From assembly GCA_029204225.1 (NCBI GenBank), contig CM055097.1, positions 14,728,282-14,792,281 on the forward strand: a stretch of 64,000 nucleotides of DNA. The letters are read 5' to 3'. The position numbers and the translations under genes are program-made. The notes beneath the pieces were generated by a model. It was not told where the DNA came from, did no database searches, and worked only from the letters and a program-made list of their open reading frames with translations. The stretch is from Diphasiastrum complanatum. Lineage: Eukaryota > Streptophyta > Lycopodiopsida > Lycopodiales > Lycopodiaceae. How positions within the stretch are numbered: position 1 is the stretch's first letter; every line of letters begins with the position of its first letter. Positions 1 through 11,589 of the stretch are shown here, piece by piece.

Positions 1-264
1 ATTGTGCTTCAGTGTAATACAGCAGCAGCTTGTTTTTATCTGTGTACAACGTAGATGAATGCTTGTTGTGATTGAATGCACTTTCATTGCTATTTGATCG
101 CGCTTGTTTACTCACTCTGATCAGAACACGAACATCTACGACTCCTCAGTTTCTAATCAGACGATGGCTATCTTTGACGCCTGAGGAACTCGCGTTATCA
201 TACTACTCTTCCATTTCCTTCAAAATCACGTTGAATCTGATTTTAGTAGTACCACACACAAACC
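1..264 (+). mobile_element. Copia LTR/leader fragment (C3 family), cut by window edge
   Basis: This stretch matches 29,818-30,080 over its whole length with scattered substitutions. At 30 kb the same sequence leads into a copia integrase, so this is the 3' part of an LTR plus leader of the same copia family. Similarity stops near 264, after which no integrase follows here. The short open frame inside it has no recognisable domain. The left end is lost to the window edge. Confidence 0.6.
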
Positions 265-515
265 ATCTCTAATCTTTTCGGCGGACTATCCTTTTGTTTC
301 AGAGTATGAATTAATTTTTAAGATCCTATTGGGCAATTAGAACACTTAAAGTTGTGATTACATTTATCATAAGCTGTCTATTAGATTGTTTTTGCATTTA
401 ACAGTTGATTAGAATGGGAGAACTGCCTTCCGCAATATTTTTGCTCTCTTCTCCGTTCACATTCTTCTATCTCCCTTGCCCCATCATCTTGGATCTCTCA
501 CTCTCTTTCACATTC

Positions 516-518
<3 letters not shown>

Positions 519-603
<85 letters not shown>
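519..603. repeat. (CT)n microsatellite
   Basis: About 85 bases of near-perfect CT dinucleotide, preceded by an impure CT-rich run from about 491. It is one of four CT/GA tracts in the window (also 11,354, 52,681 and 51,332). Confidence 0.95.
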
Positions 604-606
<3 letters not shown>

Positions 607-659
607 CTCTTCTGAAACCATGGTATGTTCATGAATCTGATATGCATATGTATGAATGG

Positions 660-897
660 TTGTTTAATACCATTTGCATGTCATAAGAAACCATATCCAT
701 TGCTTAATGACCATGCATGTCAGTTTAGACTCTTGCATGTCATGCCATCCTTTGCATAATGACCATGCATGTCAGTTTAGACTCTTGCATGTCATGGTCC
801 ATGCATGTCAGTTCAGACTATTGCATGTTAAGATTCTATGATCCATCATGATTGCATGTCAAGTTTCTATGATCCTTCATGATTGCATGTCAAAAGA
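660..897. repeat. GCATGTCA minisatellite
   Basis: Degenerate tandem copies of a unit containing TTGCATGTCA and CCATGCATGTCAG. The first part repeats a ~35-55 base unit about three times. The last part repeats a ~33-base unit (GATTGCATGTCAA followed by TTCTATGATCC) twice. CATGCATG, the plant RY motif, occurs three times, probably as a by-product of the unit sequence. Confidence 0.75.
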
Positions 898-1606
898 ATT
901 AAGATTTATGAAGAAAATCCAATGCTTCTGATAAGCTAAATTTGGAATGAAGACCATTGAAAGGAACTAAGTTTATGTTCCTATTTTGAGTCCCTTTGTG
1001 GAATCCAATGTATATGTAATTGGCATAGGCCAATTGGTTTTGCATAATGAAAAGAAATATATTCCTTCGGGGGGGGGGGCGGGTGTGTCCCCATCTTGAC
1101 CCCTCAGTGCTTCTGCTGTATGTGAATGAGTTTATGTGACCCATTGTTTTTCAAGTCTAATTTGATTTCATTTAAGTTGATTCAAGACTAGCTTTATGTG
1201 AATGATAAATCAATAAGTCTATTGGCCTTTAAGATTTTATGAAGAGACCTTCTCTTTGAGTTCACAAAGAGTATGTATAAAATGATTTGGAGGAGGTAGG
1301 GGTTCCCCATAACCTAAAGCAACAATGTCTTGAAACCATCCTATGGACTACGCAACAATGCCTTTGTTAGCTTATGAATCGGATAAAAGGTAAAGCTTCA
1401 GTACTATCCCAACCAAAGAATAGTCGGATATACATCTCAAGGATGCATAGAGAGAGTTACACAGTTTTACATAGTTCCTCTTGACAAACCAAGAGTGAAC
1501 TCTTTGAAGCCTTTATTCTTATTCCAACAAGGTTACATAAAGCTAAAAAGTAAAATACAGTACTGAAAAGCACCATAAAGCATAACCACTTTCAAGACGT
1601 CTACCT

Positions 1607-2457
1607 TGTTAAAAATATCACTTCCAACTTGATGTACCTTGTAGATCTCAAGGTAATTGATCTTGATATGATCTCACACGTGTGGAGTCTGTTCCCACGT
1701 GTGAAAGAATGTACATAAGTCACTTTTATAAAGCTAGATTGATTATAGTTTGATCTACACTAGTGTAGAATTGACCTTTGAGTAGAATCTTGAAAATGGT
1801 CAAATTAGTCAAACTTTATGTAAATAGATTGGACTTCCATGTGAATGAGTTATTACTCACACATGTCAAGATACCATTCACACGTGTGGATAAGCTTCTA
1901 GATGATAAGATAAGAAGATTCCATTAGATCCTATTTTATAAGGAATATTCCTATAAATGTGGAAGACCAGCTTTTTGTTTTCTAGCCAAAGAGAATAGTC
2001 AACTTTGCGAAATGAGCACATATGGCTCCCATTGGTGGATTTGGATGACTAGGCACTCTTCACACGTGTGAAAGCTTGCTGGATAGTACACAACTCGTGG
2101 ATGTACTTGATCTATAAAAGGATCAACCAAATCAATGAGAAGTTGATGTGACATTGGCATATTCTAGTCTTGCTTGTATTTTCCACATTTGTCTTGTGTT
2201 TTTGTGATTGAAATGCATTTGTAAGCTTAAGTACTTTACTCTCTGTAAACAGGTTGTATTGGTACTGTCCTCCACACGTGTCTGCTCATCCATGTTTTTA
2301 ATCATTTGATCCATTGCTCGTGCTTAAATCATAGTGTAAAGCATCTAGATCAAGTTCTAACACCTAGAACTTGATAGATCTTTGGATTAAGCAATCAATA
2401 ACTCTCAATGATTGATAAGTACAATCATAAGTGTCCTTTTTTCTATGAAAATTGACA
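1607..2457 (+). repeat. 5' LTR of C1
   Basis: 851 bases, TGTTAA...TTGACA, matched by 6676-7530. It contains five CACGTG hexamers, four of them within CACACGTGT palindromes (1675, 1879, 2061, 2273) plus 1696, candidate G-boxes for bZIP/bHLH factors. A CTATAAAAGGATC stretch near 2110 is a good TATA box. Confidence 0.92.
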
Positions 2458-2470
2458 TGGTATCAGAGCC
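2458..2470 (+). other. Primer binding site of C1 (tRNA-iMet)
   Basis: TGGTATCAGAGCC begins immediately after the LTR. It is complementary to the 3' end of plant initiator methionine tRNA, the usual copia minus-strand primer. Confidence 0.92.
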
Positions 2471-3016
2471 AAGTCTAAGAGTGTTCAAAATGATTAATAG
2501 TACTTGTGAAATCATTGACAATGTGTTGTTTTTGGGTTTTACTTGAAAGGGCGAGTTCAAGGAGAGAGGTATCATCATTATTTTTGGTCAAGATTGATTT
2601 GTGGGCTGCTGAATACTGTCCACACGTGTGAAACCATACAACAACCACCCAAAAATGTGCATATTAGTCCAAAATTCAAGGTTTTTAGTGCATTGTCTAG
2701 ATCTAGATTCAATCTATTGAATGCTAATGATCAAATAGTGATTTGAGTCATTGAAGCAATTCATTTTGAAGCATTAGATGAGATCTATAAGGCTGATTTG
2801 TTCGGATTTTAAGTGTGTGTGAAATATCAAACAAACTAGAATCAATTTTTTGGAGGAGTGATTTGCTAGGATATTTGTAGTAGATCTATTATACCATCAT
2901 CCAAGTTGAACTAGGATTGATTGGGCTGAGATTAGAAGTTTTTTGAAAGCTAGAAATCTATATTCGATCACTCTTTATCAAGAGATCTTTGTGTATCTCA
3001 TAGGCTTTCATTCACA

Positions 3017-3807
3017 ATGACATCCATGGGTGGATATATGTTAGAATCTAGTGAGAAACTAACTTCCACAAACTATTCCATTTGGAAAGTAAGGATGGAA
3101 TCACTATTAGTGGTTCATGACCTCTTTGATATTGTTTTAGGAGTTGAGGAAGAGCCTCAACTGCCCAAGAACAACTAAAATACAAGAAGAGGGTTAGATT
3201 AGCCCTACATTGCTTAAAGTTGAATGTAAGCAATGACCTCTTGAAGGAGGTGGCTTCTTGTACCACATCAAAAGAGGCTTGGGATTCACTAAAGAACATT
3301 TATGAATCCAATAACACTTCAAGAGTGCTTATGCTAAGAAACTTGATCTTGCAAAGCATGAGGGAAAGTGGAGAAAATGGACAAGAGTATGTCCTAAGTA
3401 TAAAATCTTTGAACAAAGAACTGGGATCTATAGGAGAGAAGATCCAAGACAATGAACTAGTACAAGTAATTTTGAATGGATTAGGAGATGAGCTCTCTAA
3501 TCTAGTTCAATCTTTTGCTCTTCAAGACCAACTTCCATCAATTGAAAAATTGCATAATGTTCTTGTGGCCGAGGAGAGTAGGCTTCTACACCTCAAAACA
3601 TGAATGGGGTCCTTATCACTACATAGTGGTGATGAGAAAGCAAACTTCACATCTAAAGACAAAAAGAAGACTCATCCTTTCAAGAAGATCCAAGGCAAGG
3701 AGGCCGAGGCAAAGGATGGAGGATATACCTCCAAAGGGAAGCAATAGAACAAAGCCAAGCTAAAGTGTTTCTTTTGTGGGAAGAAAGGACACTTTGCTTC
3801 CGAATGT
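3017..3807 (+). pseudogene. C1 gag, frameshifted
   Basis: Copia Gag packages element RNA in virus-like particles. The frame opens at 3017 with MTSMGGYMLESSEKLTS and has the family's NYSIWKVRMES motif. It shifts frame near 3165-3175 and continues as 3220-3603 with ELVQVILNGL and a lysine-rich tail. A TAG lies just before the zinc knuckle. The knuckle at 3766-3807 is intact: CFFCGKKGHFASEC, matching CX2CX4HX4C. The closest relatives here are the gags at 9.1 and 53.6 kb. Non-functional because of the frameshifts and stops. Confidence 0.88.
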
Positions 3808-3930
3808 TATAAGAAGAAGAATGCACAAGGGAGTGAAGATCAAGGCAATCTTGCACGAGGCGAGGAGGAAGATGATGGTTTCAGCACATCCTTGACGGTA
3901 GCATCTACACCAAGATCAAGCCAAGAGACA

Positions 3931-5160
3931 TGGTGGATTGATAGTGGGGCTAGTTCCCACATGTCTTTCTTGTAATGATTCTAAAAAGTCAATCTACACT
4001 GCTAGTGATCAAGAATGCAAGATAGATGGCACAAGATCTATTCCATTATGCTTAGTATCATCTAAGAAGATAGATCTTGATAATGTTTTGTATGTTCCAT
4101 CCATTACAAAAAACTTGCTTAGTGTTGGTCAATTAATGGACAATGGACTAGACGTACATTTCAAGAATGGAGTGTGTTCCATCTTGAAAAATGATAAGTG
4201 AATTGCTAGTGGAATTAAGCAAGGAAGGCTCTTTAAGTTGGATGCTAATGTGGCTATTGAAAGTGTGAATATGGTTAGGGAGGAGTTGACTCAAGTGGAG
4301 CTTTGGCACAAAAGATTGGGCCATCCTAGTCTTCAATCAATGGAATGCATGGCAACAAAGGAGCTAGCTCTCGGCCTACCAAAAGCTTTCAAGAAGTGTG
4401 TCAAAGTGTGTGAGGCATGTGGCCTTGCAAAGTCACACAAGACTTCCTACAAGAGATCTTTAACAAGATCTACCTCACCTTTAGATCTTATCCATTCGGA
4501 TGTACATGCTTTTTCTCATGAAAGGAATGGAGGTGCTTTAATGTATGTGACTTTTATAGATGATTGTACTAGATACACTTGGATTGAATTATTGCCTAAG
4601 AAAAGCCTTGTATATGAAGCTTTTGTAAAGTTTAAGTCTCTAGTGGAAAAGCAACTTAGTTCTTACATTAAAGTTCTAAGATGTGATAATGGAGGAGAGT
4701 ATATCTCCAACAAGATGAGAGACTTTTGTGAGATAAATGGCATTAAGAGAGAGATCACTTGTCCTTACACCCCTCAACAAAATGGGGTGGCCGAGAGGAA
4801 AAATAGGAGTCTTTGTGAATGTGCAAAGTCTTTAAGACTTGATGCATCTCTACCCATCACTTTTTGGGGGGAAGCCAAAACTTGTGCTAATTACTTATGT
4901 AATAGGCGTCCTAGTAATGCTATTGGTGGGATCTCACCATTTCAAGCTTCGTTTGGCAATAAGCCCAATGTAAAAGATTTTAAAGTGTCTGGATGTATAT
5001 GTTATGTCCACATTCCTTTGGAAACAAGAAGGAAAGAAGATGCAACTTCCTTCAAAGGAATATTGGTAGGCAAATAACAAAGGATATAGGATATTTGATC
5101 CTATTTCAAGAAAAGTAAAAGCTAGCAAGGATGTCTTATTTGATGAATCTCAAAGTTACA
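3931..5160 (+). pseudogene. C1 protease and integrase, interrupted
   Basis: Protease cleaves the polyprotein and integrase inserts the cDNA. The aspartic protease motif WIDSGASSHM is at 3934-3963, soon followed by a stop (3973). After further breaks, 4238-5077 is open for 279 residues. It carries the zinc-binding HHCC region (WHKRLGHPS ... CEACGLAKSHK) and the DDE core: D in LIHSDVHAF, D in RCDNGGEY, and E in QQNGVAERKNR. The C-terminal KGILVG motif is followed by a frameshift near 5073. Integrase catalytic residues are intact, but it could not be made as part of a polyprotein. Confidence 0.9.
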
Positions 5161-5379
5161 AGTTGTCTCCAAATGCATCTAATCTCTTAGGTGATGAAGA
5201 TCTTGCAATACCCGAGGAGGAGCCTCTTGAAAATGATTTTTTGGAAGACCAAAATCAAGTTCCAAAGGAGCCGAGAAGATCCACAAGGAGCAAGGCCGAG
5301 CCTTCAAGGCTCACGTACTTTGAGAAAGGGAAGCAAAGGGAAGACACAACCTTCTACCTCTTACTCTTTTCTAACCACA

Positions 5380-6600
5380 ATGCTTGAAGAGCCATCATAT
5401 TATGAAGATGCAAGTAGATCACAAGTTTGGAGAGATGTAATGCAAGATGTAATGCAAGTAGAGTTTGATGCTTTGATAGATAATCAAACTTGGAATCTTG
5501 TACACCTTCCATATGGGAAGAAGCCACTTGCATGTAAGTGGATCTATAGATTAAAGTACAATCAAGATGGATCTATAAGTAAGTACAAAGCTAGATTGGT
5601 GCGGCTAAGGGGTTTCTTCAAACTAAAGGCATAGATTATGAAGAAACATTTGCTCTTGTAGCAAAGCTTGTAACCATTAGATTGATTTAGTACTTTATGT
5701 TGATGATATCATATTGACAGGAAATGATGGTGAAGGCATAAGAAATGTTAAAGTTTCTTTGTCTAGTGAGTTCAAGATGGTAGATCTAGGACTTCTTAAG
5801 TTCATACTTGGAATAGAAACTACTAGAGGTTGTGAGTTTACTTTTATAAGTCAATCAAAGTATGCTACTTCCATTCTTGAAAGGTTTGGCATGAAAGATT
5901 GTAAGGGGATTGACACCCCTATGGAGCAAGTTTTGTAAAGTTACTAATGATTGTGATGAAGCATCCTTTGAGGACATCACACTCTTTAGGAGACTAATAG
6001 GCTCCTTAATCTATTTGACAATCACTAGACCAGATTTGAGCTATAGTGTAAGCAAGTTAAGTCAATATATGCAAGGTCCTTTGATGCATCATTGGAAAAG
6101 TGCCAAGAGAGTGCTTAGATATGTCTCTTCTACTAGATTTTTTGGCATTCTCTATCAAGGATCTAACTTGTACTTGAGGGCATTTTCGGATTCAGATTTT
6201 GTAGGAGACAAGATGGATAGAAGATCCATAAGTGCATATGTCACTTTTCTTTGTAGAGGAGTGATATCTTGGCTTTCCAAAAAGCAAGATACAATTTCTC
6301 TTTCCTCTTGTGAAGTCGAGTACAAGGCATTGACTTCAACAACCAAAGAACTCCTATGGCTAAGAAGACTTTTGGTGGAGCTTCAAGTGCTAAGGGATGA
6401 GGAAATCCCTTGCATCTATTGACAATCAAGCATCTCAACAAATTGCTACCAATCCGATCTTCCATGCTAGAACAAAGCATATTGAGATAGCTCATCACTT
6501 TGTGAGGGAGAAGGTGCAATTCAAGGAGGTTCAACTTCATCATGTGCCATCATCCGAGTGCATAGCTGATATCTTAACCAAACCTTTGGCTAAAGATTAA
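5380..6600 (+). pseudogene. C1 reverse transcriptase and RNase H, RT core deleted
   Basis: RT copies element RNA and RNase H removes the RNA strand. The RT N-terminus is present (WNLVHLPYGKKPLACKWIYRLK, then DYEETFALVAKLVTIRLI). At about 5689 it jumps directly to LYVDDIILTGND, so the central RT part, on the order of 100 residues, is deleted although the YVDD box survives. Then come the connection (FKMVDLGLLKFILGIE), RNase H (SDSDFVGD, ISWLSKKQ, SLSSCEVEY) and the copia C-terminus (ARTKHIEIAHHFVREKV, ADILTKPLAKD). Frame changes lie near 5620, 5935 and 6420. Dead. Confidence 0.9.
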
Positions 6601-6661
6601 TTTTTCAAGTTAAGAGATGCTCTTGGAGTTGTAGATAGATGTACATTAGACTTGCCAAGTT

Positions 6662-6675
6662 AGAAGTGAGAGGAG
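6662..6675 (+). other. Polypurine tract of C1
   Basis: AGAAGTGAGAGGAG lies immediately upstream of the 3' LTR, the expected primer site for plus-strand synthesis. Confidence 0.85.
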
Positions 6676-7530
6676 TGTTAAAAATATCACTTCCAACTTG
6701 ATGTACCTTATAGATCTTAAGTTAATTGATCTTGATAGGATCTCACACATGTGGAGTCTGTTCCCACATGTGAAAGAATGTACATAATTCACTTTTATAA
6801 AGTTATATTGACTTTAGCTTGATCTACACTAGTGTGAAATTGACCTTTGAGTAGAATCTTGAAAATGGTCAAATTGGTCAAACTTTATGCAAATAGATTG
6901 GACTTCCATGCGAATGAGTTATTACTCACACATGTCAAGATGCCATTCACACGTGTGGATAAGCTTCTAGATGATAAGATAAGAAGATTCCATTAGATTC
7001 TATTTTATAGGGAATACTCCTATAAATGTGGAAGACTAGTTTTTTGTTTTCTAGCCAAAGAGAATAGTCAACTTTGGGAAATGAGCACATATGGCTCCCA
7101 TTGGTGGATCTGGATGACTAGGCACTATTCACACGTGTGAAGGCTTGCTGGAAAGCACACAGCTCGTGGATGTACTTGATCTATAAAGGGGTCAACCAAA
7201 TCAATGAGAAGTTGATGTGACATTGGCAAATTCTAGTCTTGCTTGTATTTTCCACATTTGTCTTGTGTTTTTGTGATTGAAATGCATTTGTAAGCTTGAG
7301 TACTTTACTCTTTGTAAACAAGGCCATACTGGTACTGTCCTCCGCACGTGTGAGGCCGCTCATCCATGTTCTTAATCATTTGATCCATTGCTCTTGCTTA
7401 AATCATAGTGTAAAGCATCTAGATTAAGATCTAATACCTAGAACTTGATAGATCTTTGGATTAAGCAATCAATAACTCTTAATGATTGATAAGTACAATC
7501 ATAATTGTCGTTTTTGTATGAAAATTAACA
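6676..7530 (+). repeat. 3' LTR of C1
   Basis: Matches the 5' LTR, starting TGTTAA and ending TTAACA, followed by the TACCT target duplication. Two CACGTG sites of the 5' LTR read CACATG here, which is the change expected from loss of methylated CG. Confidence 0.92.
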
Positions 7531-9128
7531 TACCTGCCACCATCCCACAACTCAAAAACAACACGAGTTAGTGCACTGGGGAAGATAGGTAGCTGAGCGT
7601 CAGTTGTTATCCATGTCAAAAAGAAGCTATACCAGTTAATAACATAAGTAGTAATTTTAAATCATAGTCATGTCTTCCAAAACAAACAAAAACCTTTTTA
7701 GCGATAGTCCAAGCCCTAATATTACCGTATCAGGGCTTGTGCCATGCTGATCACTTTAAGGGCAGTTGGTCCATATCATTTCATATTATATCAAGATAGA
7801 GTATAAACAACTCAAACCGTATGTATATTTTTTAGCTAAAAGACCTGGTGTGGATACGTGTGCTGGTGTTAGGGAAAATCCATGTCATTCTAACCCATGT
7901 GGGCTTCGTTTGGAGAACAACATCTCACACTACTATCCATACTCCTAAGCATATCCATGCTTTCCAGTCGTATCTCACCAGAAACCTAATATGACATCTA
8001 TCAGGGTAGCGTTTGATTATTGCCATGGTTGTTGTCATGAGCACGAATTTGTGTCCCAAAACATCACTGTCCAGCCATATGGCATGAGAAGACTTTATCA
8101 TGGATAGGTATTAGTTTTATTTGTTTATCAAGGATTTCCACTGTTCTTACAAGATATTAAGAAAAATCCATGCCATTCTAATCCTTATGTAAAAACATCG
8201 TCTCTTACACATATCCATGTTGTGTAAGGTCGTTATGTCAAAAAATCCTTATGACTGGATGAGGGTATGGAATACCTACGAGTAATTGTTACATGGTTCT
8301 TGAATAAGTTTGTAGTCGGTTAAGCAGTTGAATTTAAGAAATATGGTGGTATGGTTTAGACTAAATTGGCTTTATTTATGCACACTAATCATAGAACATT
8401 GAAAATGAACATAGAACAAAAGCATTCTCCGTGAGCATATATCGTAGTGTGTATGTGGTCTATTTATGACTTGAGATTTTTTTAAGAGAAATCGTACCTG
8501 GATGATTGTAGACTATTATTTTGAGATGATGCCATATTATTCCCATGAGTAGTTTGTTATCTTTACATAGAGCCATGCATAGAGTTATTCTTGAAAGAAA
8601 TTCCTTGTCAAAAGTATTCAAAGATAAATGCGATTTGATTGTTATGACATTTATACATGTGCAAGAATTTCTCAATGTATGGTTGAAACCGAACCGTAGC
8701 GGATGAAAGTATAGGCCATAGTAACAAGCAAAGCTACATACAACACATAGATGTCTTTTAGTATTCAAGTGCTAGTAAATCCTAAGTGGAAGATCATGGC
8801 ATTGACAATGCATAGTAAATTAGTGGAAGAGACATTTATCCATTATGAAGTGTGTTACATCCATGTCAATTTCTGACATGGATAGCCGGCGGTCACTCCA
8901 GTGTATGTGATTATTAGTTATGCCTCGTCATTCCAGGCTTGGCCTGTAAAGCAATTAATAATCATATTGAAGTAGATCTAGTTTTGGAGAGATTGGTATA
9001 GCTAGTGAGAATCATCTCATAGTTTGTTGCAAGACCTTGCATAGGAGGTGATAGCACATCATTATTGGATCCTATTGTGAGTGTGTAGCAACATTTTTTG
9101 TTCATCATTTGAGTTCATTTCACTTTAG
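7531..9128. other. Unassigned sequence between C1 and C2
   Basis: No gene recognised; open frames are short and without motifs. A weak imperfect repeat links 7875-7935 and 8158-8215 (AAAATCCATG...CATTCTAA...CATC). No PBS or LTR for the following copia fragment could be found here. Confidence 0.5.
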
Positions 9129-10237
9129 ATGGCTTCAATGGGTTCATTCTTGTTGGAACCAAGTGAGATATTGTCCACTTCCAATTATTCAATATGGAAG
9201 TTAAGGATGGAGTCCATCTTGATACTTCAAGATGTGATGGACATTGTTCTTGGCCTTGAAGAAGAGCCAGAAGTTCTTGAAGAGGTTCAAAAATACAAGA
9301 AGAGAGCTAGGATGGCTCTCCACTACATCAAGATGAATGTCTCTAGTGAGATATTGAGGGAGACAGGTACTTGCACCACATCCAAATAAGCTTGGGATTG
9401 TCTCAAGACTATCTATGAGGTTAAGAACACCTCAAGTCTCCTCACTCTTAGAAATCAAATCTTCCAAAGTAGTCAAAAGAGTGATGAGAGTGCATCTAAT
9501 CATGTTTGGAGAGTCAAGGACATTCATAGGGAGCTTGCATGCATTGGTGGTTCTATCAATCAAAGTGAGCTAGTCCAAGTCATTCTCAATGGCTTGCGAA
9601 ATGAATTTGACAACCTTGTCCAATCTAATACCATTAAGGAGGAGCTACCAAGCTTGGAGGCCCTCCAAAGTGTGCTTATTTATGAAGAATCAAGACAAGA
9701 GTACAAACTCTTGAGGATGGACAAGCTTTCTCTCAATCATAATGATGGCAAAGCTTTATCTGTCAAGGACAAGCACAAAGGGAGGAGCAAGAACCAATAT
9801 CAACAATCCTCAAGCAAGGACAAAGCCAAAGCCAAAGACAAAGATGAGGAGGAGGATGACTCCTCGAGTTCTTCTATATCTAAGCTCAAGAAGAAGAAGA
9901 TCAAGTGCTTTTATTGTGGCAAGAAAGGCCATTATGCCACCAATTGCTTCAAGAAGAAGAATAAACTCAAGAAAGCCAACATCATCAATGAGAAGGAAGA
10001 CACTATTGCAAGTGATGGAGAGGGATCTCTTATGGTCTCTAGCTTCTCATCCTCTCCTTTCAAGAAGGATGGATTATGGTATATTGATAGTGGAGCCTCT
10101 TCACATATGTGTAGCTCCAAGGACTCTTTCTCTTTTATTTCACCTTATGATGGAGCCAAGAAATCAATATACACTGAAAATGATTATGAATGTCCAATTG
10201 AAGGAATTGGGAATATTCCCTTAAAGCTTGCATCTTC
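9129..10237 (+). pseudogene. Copia gag-protease fragment C2
   Basis: Encodes a copia Gag beginning MASMGSFLLEPSEILS with NYSIWKLRMES, as in C1. An in-frame TAA at 9387-9389 interrupts it; the flanking residues (CTTSK*AWD) match C1 CTTSKEAWD, so it is a point mutation. The frame resumes to an acidic/serine stretch, a lysine-rich segment, the zinc knuckle CFYCGKKGHYATNC (about 9907-9948) and the protease motif WYIDSGASSHM (about 10,076-10,108). The copy stops where the duplicated block D1 begins, so integrase and polymerase are missing. No LTR is visible on either side. A truncated relic. Confidence 0.88.
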
Positions 10238-11234
10238 TAAGATCACATATTTGTAATAGAAGAAATGATCTTTCAAGTAGCAAAAGCCATAAAATATCAA
10301 AACTTCAAAAGTTCTCACACTATCTATTTTCTCCAAAGGAAAATTATACATATGCACATTTTGGAGGCAACCCCTACATACACGTGCCCCATTGCCTATT
10401 TAATGGCAGTCTAGATACCATGTACGTTTGGTCATAGTCTATTGATTGGACCTCAAACCTAATAGACCTCATAATTTTACTTTCACGCTAACACTCTCCC
10501 TAAAAGTATACTTACCTTTCAAAGTCATATCTAGCATCCTAAAGTTAAGTAGCTCCAAACATAGAAAGCTTTTATCTATTAAATTTTTTTCTCACAAGTG
10601 GTTTTGTAAAGATGTCAACTTTTTGGCCAATCACTCATTTGTACCACAATGAACACCATGGATCTCGTTGTTTTGCACTCTTTCTATGTTCTTTATCTTG
10701 GCATGATAAACAAGATTCTTTGCCATTTGAATGCCACTTTGATTGTCATTATATATTGTTGTCATGTTGTATGGAACTCAGAAGTTCTCTACCTGCTTTT
10801 CATTTTTACCTCGGATTTCAGCGCTGTCAAAAGCAAAGTTGTTTTCTATATGGTGATCTACAAGTTGAGGACATTTATTTTATCTAACAACTAAGAGGAC
10901 TCATAAATAACTTACAACCACATCCCTAAAATCCACATGGACCTTCAATTTAAATCAACATATTCATTCTTCAAGGACTCAAAATTTTGGGAAGGTGGAG
11001 AAGAGCATTTTGATAGCTCATTGAATTCCATTTGTGAATAGCGTTAACTTGGTGGACTTATAATCCACAATTACCATATGAATTTTGAATCCCTATTTTT
11101 TTTCGATTAACCAATATGCATTTTATCCTTATAGATAAACTTTATGAAAGTTAGTTTAGTCAAAGTTCATTTGAATTACCACTTTTGGAAAGTGTGAGAA
11201 AGTTAGGTCGAGTTTGGACACATTCAAATTTGAA
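10238..11234. other. D1 non-coding left part
   Basis: Matches 51,553-52,554 closely. Open frames in it differ between the copies and show no domains. It is bounded on the right by a copia LTR. Confidence 0.6.
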
Positions 11235-11589
11235 TGTTAGATGCATTGAATCTAGTCACATTATTGATAGGGTTTTCATTATGGAGGGAAACCAAAGATT
11301 CATTAATGAGACATGGACCTGCTATAAAAGGATGTAAACTCATAGAGAGAGATCTTCTCTCTCTCTCTCTCTCTCTCTCTTCATGCTTATACATAAGTTC
11401 TCTTGGGTTCATCTATCCATTGGTGCACTATCTTGATGATATTTGTTTGATCAAGTTCTTATTGAGTTTGCATCTCTTTCATGAGTAGATGCTGATTTTT
11501 TTACATTGGCAATGTTGCATGTTGTGTTGATTTTCTAACCAAAGATTAAGGGACATATTTTGGATATTAATGATCTAAAATTCTTCACA
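11235..11589 (+). repeat. Copia LTR of element C4, D1 copy
   Basis: Begins TGTTAGATGC and ends in CA directly before TGGTATTAGATC, a decayed form of the tRNA-iMet PBS. The D2 copy is 52,555-52,991. It contains a TATA box and a CT tract (11,354-11,381) just downstream, in the position of the transcribed R/U5 region. The right-hand LTR was not found. Confidence 0.7.
11323..11329 (+). promoter_or_regulatory. TATA box in C4 LTR
   Basis: TATAAAA within the LTR, about 25-30 bases before the CT tract. Conserved at 52,644-52,650 in D2. The likely retrotransposon promoter. Confidence 0.6.

Larger units (their letters stand above)
265..1606. other. Non-coding stretch with simple repeats
   Basis: No gene is recognisable. 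It holds the CT microsatellite and the GCATG minisatellite listed separately, and a G-tract near 1070-1083. The rest is unique AT-rich sequence that ends at the TACCT target site of the copia element C1. Confidence 0.6.
1607..7530 (+). mobile_element. Ty1/copia LTR retrotransposon C1, full boundaries, dead
   Basis: A 5.9-kb element with 5' LTR (1607-2457), tRNA-iMet PBS, gag, protease, integrase, RT, RNase H, PPT and 3' LTR (6676-7530). The order gag-PR-INT-RT-RH is that of Ty1/copia. LTRs begin TGTTAA and the 3' LTR ends TTAACA. The five bases before the 5' LTR (1602-1606, TACCT) are repeated directly after the 3' LTR (7531-7535), a target-site duplication, so both ends are original. The first ~175 bases of the LTRs show about 12 differences by eye, so the insertion is not recent. 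The polyprotein is broken by stops, frameshifts and a large RT deletion, so it cannot be autonomous. Confidence 0.93.

Noticed and set aside
405-686. Open frame with a long Ser-Leu repeat
   Set aside because: It is a translation of the CT microsatellite; the same applies to 52,555-52,797.
10446-10894. Open frames of 68-91 codons in D1 and 51,510-52,215 in D2
   Set aside because: Stops differ between copies and frames are not maintained; no motif, so treated as non-coding.
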